Source: Oscillospiraceae bacterium (GTDB lineage: Bacteria > Bacillota_A > Clostridia > Oscillospirales > Oscillospiraceae). From it: a stretch of DNA of 54,444 nucleotides. The translations under genes and the position numbers were made by a program. Below are positions 50,047-54,444 of this stretch, piece by piece. The stretch covers positions 1 through 54,444 of the forward strand of contig CADADE010000008.1 in assembly GCA_902786615.1 (NCBI GenBank). Reading direction: 5' to 3'. How positions within the stretch are numbered: the stretch's first letter is position 1; every line of letters starts with the position of its first letter. Below the pieces are notes generated by a model, which saw nothing but the letters and a program-made list of their open reading frames with translations, had not been told where the DNA came from and searched no databases.

Positions 50047-51654
50047 ATGCTGACAGTCAACGATCTCTCCATCCAGTTCGGGCCGACCGTGCTCTTTTCG
50101 CGCGTAGACCTGCAGTTCACCCCCGGCAACTGCTACGGCATCATCGGGGCTAACGGCGCTGGAAAGTCCACTTTTATCAAAATCCTCTCCGGCGAGCTGG
50201 AGCCCACCAGCGGCAGCGTCACGCTCGACCCCAAGCAGCGCATGTCCGTGCTCAAACAGAACCAGAGTCTCTACGACGAGTACACGGTGCTCGACACCGT
50301 GATCATGGGCAATCCCCGCCTCTACGCCTGCGGCAAGGAGAAGGACGCCCTCTATGAAAAGCCGGACTTCAACGATGACGACGGCATCCGCGCCTCCGAG
50401 CTGGAGGAGGAGTTTGCCGAGCTCGGCGGCTGGGAAGCGGAGAGCGACGCGGGCCGCATCCTCCAGGGTCTCGGCGTGGAAACGGCGCTGCACCAGAACC
50501 TCATGCGCGATACCGATCCCCGCCTCAAGGTCAAGGTGCTGCTGGCGCAGGCCCTCTTCGGCCACCCGGACGTGATCTTGCTCGACGAGCCGACCAACAA
50601 CCTCGACCTTGCAAGCGTGGTATGGCTGGAGGATTTCCTGATGGACTACGAGGGCACCGTCCTTGTCGTAAGCCATGACCGCTACTTCCTCAACAACGTC
50701 TGCACCCACATTGTCGATATCGACTATGGCAAGATCAAGATGTATGTGGGCAACTACGACTTCTGGTACGAGTCTAGCCAGCTCATTCAGAAGCTCATCA
50801 AGGATCAGAACAAGAAGGCCGAGCAGAAGATCCAGGAGCTGCAGACCTTCATCGCCCGCTTCTCCGCCAACAAGTCCAAGTCCCGCCAGGCTACCTCCCG
50901 CCGGAAGCTGCTGGACAAGATCACCGTGGAGGAGCTGCCCGCCTCCAACCGGCGCTATCCCTGGGTGGGCTTCAAGGCCAACCGTGAGCCGGGCAAGGAC
51001 CGCCTTTTTGTAACAGAAGTATCCAAAAGCGTGGACGGCGTGAAGCTTCTCAACAACGTGAGCTTCATCGTCGGCAAGGAGGACAAGATCGCCCTTGTCG
51101 GCAAAAACGAGCTTGCCGTGACCATGCTCTACAAAATCCTCATGGGTGAGGAAGAGCCGGACAGCGGCACGGTCAAATGGGGCGCGAGCATTGAGCCCAG
51201 CTACTTCCCCAAGGACCACAACAGCTATTTTGAAAACTGCGACTATGACCTCATCGACTGGATGCGCCAGTTTTCCGAGGACAAGAGGGAGAGCTATCTG
51301 CGCACCTTTCTGGGCCGTATGCTCTTCTCCGGCGACGATGTGTACAAAAACGTGCGCGTGCTCTCCGGCGGGGAGAAGGTACGCTGCATGCTCAGCCGCA
51401 TGATGCTCTCGGGCGCAAATTTCCTCCTGCTCGACCAGCCCACGAACCATCTGGATCTGGAGAGCATCGCCGCACTCAATAACGGACTTGAGGCCTTCAA
51501 GTACAACATCCTTTTCTCCTGCCATGACCACCAGCTCACCCAGACAGTGGCAAACCGCATCATTGAGATCACCGACGACGGCATCATCGACCGCCGCTGC
51601 ACCTACGACGAGTACATGCACATCAGCGATCTTGAGCAGAACGTCAGAGGATAA
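50047..51654 (+). CDS. ABC-F ATPase (YkpA/YbiT-like) with one degenerate ATP site
   Basis: This soluble protein (535 aa) has two ABC domains joined by the ABC-F linker (about residues 235-300; YDFWYESSQL, RFSANKSKSRQATSRRK). ABC-F proteins act on ribosomes. Domain 1 has an intact Walker A, GANGAGKS (about 35-42), and Walker B, LLDEPTNNLD, but its signature is TDPRLKVKVLLAQ with no LSGGE. Domain 2 has a lost Walker A (GKNELAVTML), an intact signature LSGGEKVRC, and Walker B LLDQPTNHLD, with Gln for the catalytic Glu. All defects fall on the same composite site. The ATG at 50047 follows AGGAG; an ATG six codons earlier has no site. Confidence 0.9.
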   Translation: MLTVNDLSIQFGPTVLFSRVDLQFTPGNCYGIIGANGAGKSTFIKILSGELEPTSGSVTLDPKQRMSVLKQNQSLYDEYTVLDTVIMGNPRLYACGKEKDALYEKPDFNDDDGIRASELEEEFAELGGWEAESDAGRILQGLGVETALHQNLMRDTDPRLKVKVLLAQALFGHPDVILLDEPTNNLDLASVVWLEDFLMDYEGTVLVVSHDRYFLNNVCTHIVDIDYGKIKMYVGNYDFWYESSQLIQKLIKDQNKKAEQKIQELQTFIARFSANKSKSRQATSRRKLLDKITVEELPASNRRYPWVGFKANREPGKDRLFVTEVSKSVDGVKLLNNVSFIVGKEDKIALVGKNELAVTMLYKILMGEEEPDSGTVKWGASIEPSYFPKDHNSYFENCDYDLIDWMRQFSEDKRESYLRTFLGRMLFSGDDVYKNVRVLSGGEKVRCMLSRMMLSGANFLLLDQPTNHLDLESIAALNNGLEAFKYNILFSCHDHQLTQTVANRIIEITDDGIIDRRCTYDEYMHISDLEQNVRG

Positions 51655-51690
51655 AAAGAACGCCGCTCAAACGAGCGGCGCTCTTCATAA
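51655..51690. terminator. Bidirectional terminator between ABC-F and lipoprotein genes
   Basis: AAAAAGAACGCCGCTC and GAGCGGCGCTCTT pair around AAAC. It lies between two converging genes. Confidence 0.85.
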
Positions 51691-51701
51691 GGACTTGGAA
51701 A

Positions 51702-52379
51702 TCAGGCGGCGGGCTTGAAGGACTCGACCGCAAGCTGCAGAATGGAGTTGACGGTGGTGAGATCCTCGCCCTCCAGGGAGCGGGCGTTGTAAACCACGAT
51801 ATTCCCGGCCTCGGTCTTCTCCGCGAAGTAGGTGCAGACGATGTTGTTGCCCTCATCCTGGAAGACATAGTAGAAGCCGATCAGATCGCGGCCCTCAATG
51901 GGAGAGGGCAGCTGGCTGGGAGCGCTGACGATCGCATCGCCCAGCTCCTCAACAGTGGACTGGGACAGGCCGAGAAGGTAGGCTGTGGGGTCGCTCACAT
52001 TCTGCTGGCCCATGATCTCGCTCTCCATGATGGAGATGGTCACATAAGGGATTCCCTCCGCCGTGCCGGCGTTGATGATGATGCTGCCGTTGGGCAGTTC
52101 GTTGGCGACATACTTGCTGTCATAATCCACGCTGAAGCCCTTGGCCTTGCTGGTGACGGTGTGGATGCCGGAATCAGGCTCCACTCCTGCGGGGGTGGGC
52201 TCCGGCGTGGGCATGGGCGTGGGCGCGGGCGTTGCTTCGATCACAGGGGCCTCAGTCGGTGCCGGGGGTGCCATGGTCGGTGCTGCGGGCGCGGGCGTGG
52301 GCGCGGGCTTCTTGCCGCAGGCGGACAGGGCAAACAGCATGACTATAACAAGGGCCAGCGCAATGATCCTGTTTTTCAT
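51702..52379 (-). CDS. Lipoprotein with Pro-rich linker and unknown domain
   Basis: The 225-residue protein has a lipoprotein signal with lipobox LSAC (Cys near residue 21) and a 45-residue Pro/Thr/Ala linker (about 24-68). A folded domain of about 150 residues follows (KGFSVDYDSKYVANELPNGSIIINA, then VTISIMESEIMG). This is reminiscent of PsbP/LpqN-like small beta-rich domains, which is a weak likeness. The ATG follows GAGGAAG. It is a single gene with its own promoter and the shared terminator. The function is unknown. Confidence 0.78.
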   Translation of the reverse strand: MKNRIIALALVIVMLFALSACGKKPAPTPAPAAPTMAPPAPTEAPVIEATPAPTPMPTPEPTPAGVEPDSGIHTVTSKAKGFSVDYDSKYVANELPNGSIIINAGTAEGIPYVTISIMESEIMGQQNVSDPTAYLLGLSQSTVEELGDAIVSAPSQLPSPIEGRDLIGFYYVFQDEGNNIVCTYFAEKTEAGNIVVYNARSLEGEDLTTVNSILQLAVESFKPAA

Positions 52380-52433
52380 ATTTGCTTCCTCTTTCGTTTC
52401 GGTATTATACACAGCAAACTGTATACGAAGATT

Positions 52434-52462
52434 ATTGTAGCCCATCATCTGGAATTTGTCAA
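52434..52462 (-). promoter_or_regulatory. Promoter of the lipoprotein gene
   Basis: A perfect TTGACA and TACAAT with 17-base spacing on the minus strand. Confidence 0.75.
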
Positions 52463-52637
52463 AAGAATTTCGCAAAAATCTGAAAAAAACAGAAGCGTGT
52501 TTTGAATTGAGGAGGTGGGGAAAAGGGAAAAGCGCAGAAAAATCATACAACAGTCCCGAAGGGGCGGAACTTTTTCTTCGCCGTTTCGTCTACTGAACTG
52601 ATCCGAATTGATCCCATGTGTGAAAGGAGATCCGATC

Positions 52638-54305
52638 ATGATCGCAAAAGAGAAACGAATTGTACTGTCCGCTATTCTGGCCCTGCTGCTGTTGTTTTCC
52701 GCTGCGGCTGTGACGCCCTCCCCGGCGGCGGCAGACGAGCCTGCCGCGTCCGCGCCGGAGGTAAAAACCGTGGACGCCGAAACGGTGGACGAATTATTAA
52801 AGGCCATCGCCCCCAACACGACCATCAATCTCACCGGCCGCAGCTACAACATCACCGAGGCACAGGGCTACGGCGTGTACGGCAGCGCGTATTACGGCTG
52901 GAACGACATCTATGACGACGGCTGGGAGCTGCAGATCGAAAACGTCCAGAACCTCACCATTCGTGCGGCGCATCCCGGGGTCGAGGTCGTGACCGTGCCC
53001 CGCTACGCCTGCGTCATGAAGTTCAATAACTGCGGCCAGCTTACGCTGGATGGCTTCACCTGCGGCCACACCGACGGCGCGGGCTTCTGCACGGGCGCGG
53101 TCATCAACCTGACCGGCTGCCGCGACGTCAGCATCACGGGCTGCGATCTCTACGGCTGCGGCACCTACGGTCTGGAAATCGACCGCAGCCGCGGCGTGCA
53201 TGCCATGAACACCACCATCCGCGATTGCAGCTACGGCGCGCTTGTCGCAAACGCCAGCGCGGACATTCTGCTGGATAACTGCTCCGTTTACGGCATTGAG
53301 GGCTACGGCGGCATCTTCAGCTATTCCGGCTGCCGGGACTGCGCCGTCATCAACACCCTGGTGCGCTCCTGCGGCAGCAGCTCCCTGATGGAGCTCAACA
53401 CCGCGCGCAATGTCTATCTCGGCGGCTGTGAGATCGTGGGCAACAAGTTCAACGGCATGTTCTTCTGCTCCCCCTACCCCGTCACGGTGGAGGGCTGCGT
53501 CTTCAAAAACAACAGCTGCGAATACGGCTGGTACGACGAGCAGTGGCGCACCAGTGAGCGCGCCGTCGATCCCAGCGGCAAAACATACAGCGACGAGGAG
53601 CTGGAAGCTCTCACCCTCACAAAGAACATCGTGTGGAGCGCTCCGATGGCAGATGCTTCCTCTGTTCAGGCCCCGGAGGTTGGGGAGGACGGCATGATCC
53701 ACGTCCATACGGTGGACGAGCTGCTGGCCTCCATCGCTCCGAACGCCTCCATCTATCTCGAAAACGGCGTTTACAACCTGAGCGACGCCATGGGCTACGG
53801 CACCGACAGCGGGGAGTATTACGACTGGATGCCCTGCTATGACGGCCCCGGCCTTGTGATCCGGAATGTGGAGAACCTCACCATCACCGGCGCAAGCCCC
53901 ATCATGGCAAGCATCGTGGCCGAGCCCCGCTATGCCGAGGTGCTGAGCTTTGAGGACTGCCGCAATATCAGTCTCAGCGGCTTTACCGCCGGGCACACCC
54001 AGGAGATAAGCGACTGCGCGGGCGGCGTGCTGTGCTTCATGGGGTCGGACGAGGTGAGCATCGAAAACTGCTCTCTCTACGGCTGCGGCGTTTTGGGCGT
54101 CACGGCTACCAACTGCAAGCAGATGCGCATCAGCTTCACCGAGATCCACCATTGCAGCTTCGGCGCGTTCTCTCTGGATTCCTGCCGCGATGTGACGATC
54201 GAGCGCTGCAACGTCCACGACATCCCCGGCAGCACCTACTCTGTCTATAACTGCACGGGCGTCACCGCCGACGGCGTCGAGATTCCCGACGGACAGATCT
54301 GCTGA
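52638..54305 (+). CDS. Secreted protein with two right-handed beta-helix domains
   Basis: The 555-residue protein has a signal peptide (1-31, about AAADE) and two homologous halves. Each begins with VDELLxxIAPN and GYG....YYxW, then runs through short repeats of the type NxTIxxCxxxxxGxxG, rich in Cys and Asn ladders (about 37-345 and 355-555). This is the parallel beta-helix/NosD-like pattern of carbohydrate-binding or lyase proteins. No lyase catalytic set can be picked out. The first half has a two- to three-fold longer helix than the second. The ATG follows AAAGGAGA. Confidence 0.85.
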   Translation: MIAKEKRIVLSAILALLLLFSAAAVTPSPAAADEPAASAPEVKTVDAETVDELLKAIAPNTTINLTGRSYNITEAQGYGVYGSAYYGWNDIYDDGWELQIENVQNLTIRAAHPGVEVVTVPRYACVMKFNNCGQLTLDGFTCGHTDGAGFCTGAVINLTGCRDVSITGCDLYGCGTYGLEIDRSRGVHAMNTTIRDCSYGALVANASADILLDNCSVYGIEGYGGIFSYSGCRDCAVINTLVRSCGSSSLMELNTARNVYLGGCEIVGNKFNGMFFCSPYPVTVEGCVFKNNSCEYGWYDEQWRTSERAVDPSGKTYSDEELEALTLTKNIVWSAPMADASSVQAPEVGEDGMIHVHTVDELLASIAPNASIYLENGVYNLSDAMGYGTDSGEYYDWMPCYDGPGLVIRNVENLTITGASPIMASIVAEPRYAEVLSFEDCRNISLSGFTAGHTQEISDCAGGVLCFMGSDEVSIENCSLYGCGVLGVTATNCKQMRISFTEIHHCSFGAFSLDSCRDVTIERCNVHDIPGSTYSVYNCTGVTADGVEIPDGQIC

Positions 54306-54350
54306 GCCTTTTCCCGGATAATGAAACCCCCGGCGAATTCGTATCCAATG

Positions 54351-54412
54351 ATATGCTCCCTTTATGAGAGACAGTGAAAAAGAAAAACACTGTCAATCAT
54401 GGAGGGAGCATA
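54351..54412 (+). promoter_or_regulatory. Hairpin sequestering the ribosome site of the truncated ORF (right copy)
   Basis: TATGCTCCCT and AGGGAGCATA form the outer stem and GACAGTG/CACTGTC the inner stem, with a loop of AAAAAGAAAAA. The outer right arm contains the GGAGGGAG ribosome site. Confidence 0.6.
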
Positions 54413-54415
54413 ACT

Positions 54416-54444
54416 ATGTTTTGGAAGAAAACGCCGGTTGAAGA
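54416..54444 (+). CDS. 5' fragment of an unknown ORF (nine full codons)
   Basis: The ATG follows the GGAGGGAG site by seven bases and reads M-F-W-K-K-T-P-V-E to the end of the window. It is the same start as at the left end, in the other orientation. The gene continues outside the window, and nothing in it can be recognised. Confidence 0.45.

Larger units (their letters stand above)
54346..54444. repeat. Right arm of 99-bp terminal inverted repeat
   Basis: This is the exact reverse complement of bases 1-99. Immediately inside it the two ends of the window differ, so the repeat is exactly 99 bases as seen here. Confidence 0.95.

Overview
The window looks like a chromosomal contig from a GC-rich, spore-forming, anaerobic gut Clostridia, most likely Oscillospiraceae/Ruminococcaceae. 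The basis is spoIIE (sporulation), a complete rnfCDGEAB operon (ferredoxin:NAD+ oxidoreductase), consensus sigma-A promoters with 17-bp spacers, AGGAGG-type ribosome sites, and intergenic palindromic repeats that I recall from this group. The two ends of the window are an exact 99-bp inverted copy of each other. This suggests an assembly break in a repeated locus rather than a natural boundary.

Layout. 0.1-3.5 kb: small multidrug-export membrane protein, a eukaryotic-type hexokinase and a band-7/NfeD membrane pair, all on the minus strand. 3.7-5.6 kb: yerC, a methyltransferase and hslO, overlapping. 5.6-7.9 kb: a secreted caspase-like protease. 8.1-11.0 kb: six tRNA genes (Val-UAC, Phe, Cys; Val-CAC; Met and Glu, which overlap), a BlaI-type regulator, and an operon of DUF523, rhomboid and macro-domain genes. 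11.0-13.7 kb: palindromic repeats, an acyltransferase and a GtrII-like glucosyltransferase. 13.73-14.00 kb: a compact module of two convergent promoters, a 27-codon ORF with a sequestered ribosome site and an antisense RNA, read here as a candidate type I toxin-antitoxin locus. 14.0-17.1 kb: UPF0210/ACT pair, nth and a Pro-rich anchored protein. 17.3-20.9 kb: rarA, DUF951, GIY-YIG, a CapA-like protein and an unknown.

21.0-31.6 kb is a signalling region: a membrane diguanylate cyclase with its own promoter and terminator, then an overlapping operon of a hybrid histidine kinase with two receivers, a solute-binding lipoprotein, a 1462-residue protein joining an amino-acid permease to GGDEF, receiver, degenerate GGDEF and EAL domains, a separate Hpt protein and a separate receiver. 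Together these could sense a solute and feed a phosphorelay into c-di-GMP synthesis and breakdown.

31.7-41.1 kb: a TetR regulator, a thioredoxin-like secreted protein with a duplicated flanking domain, spoIIE with a small membrane partner, ahcY, mgtE, DUF1643 and a Nudix hydrolase. 41.3-46.3 kb: rnfCDGEAB. 46.3-54.3 kb: a multi-spanning membrane protein, a secreted leucine-rich-repeat protein, an ABC-F ATPase with one degenerate ATP site, a lipoprotein and a secreted two-domain beta-helix protein. I saw no CRISPR array, rRNA, complete insertion sequence or prophage.

All calls come from reading the sequence. Family names rest on recognised motifs, and no database search was run.
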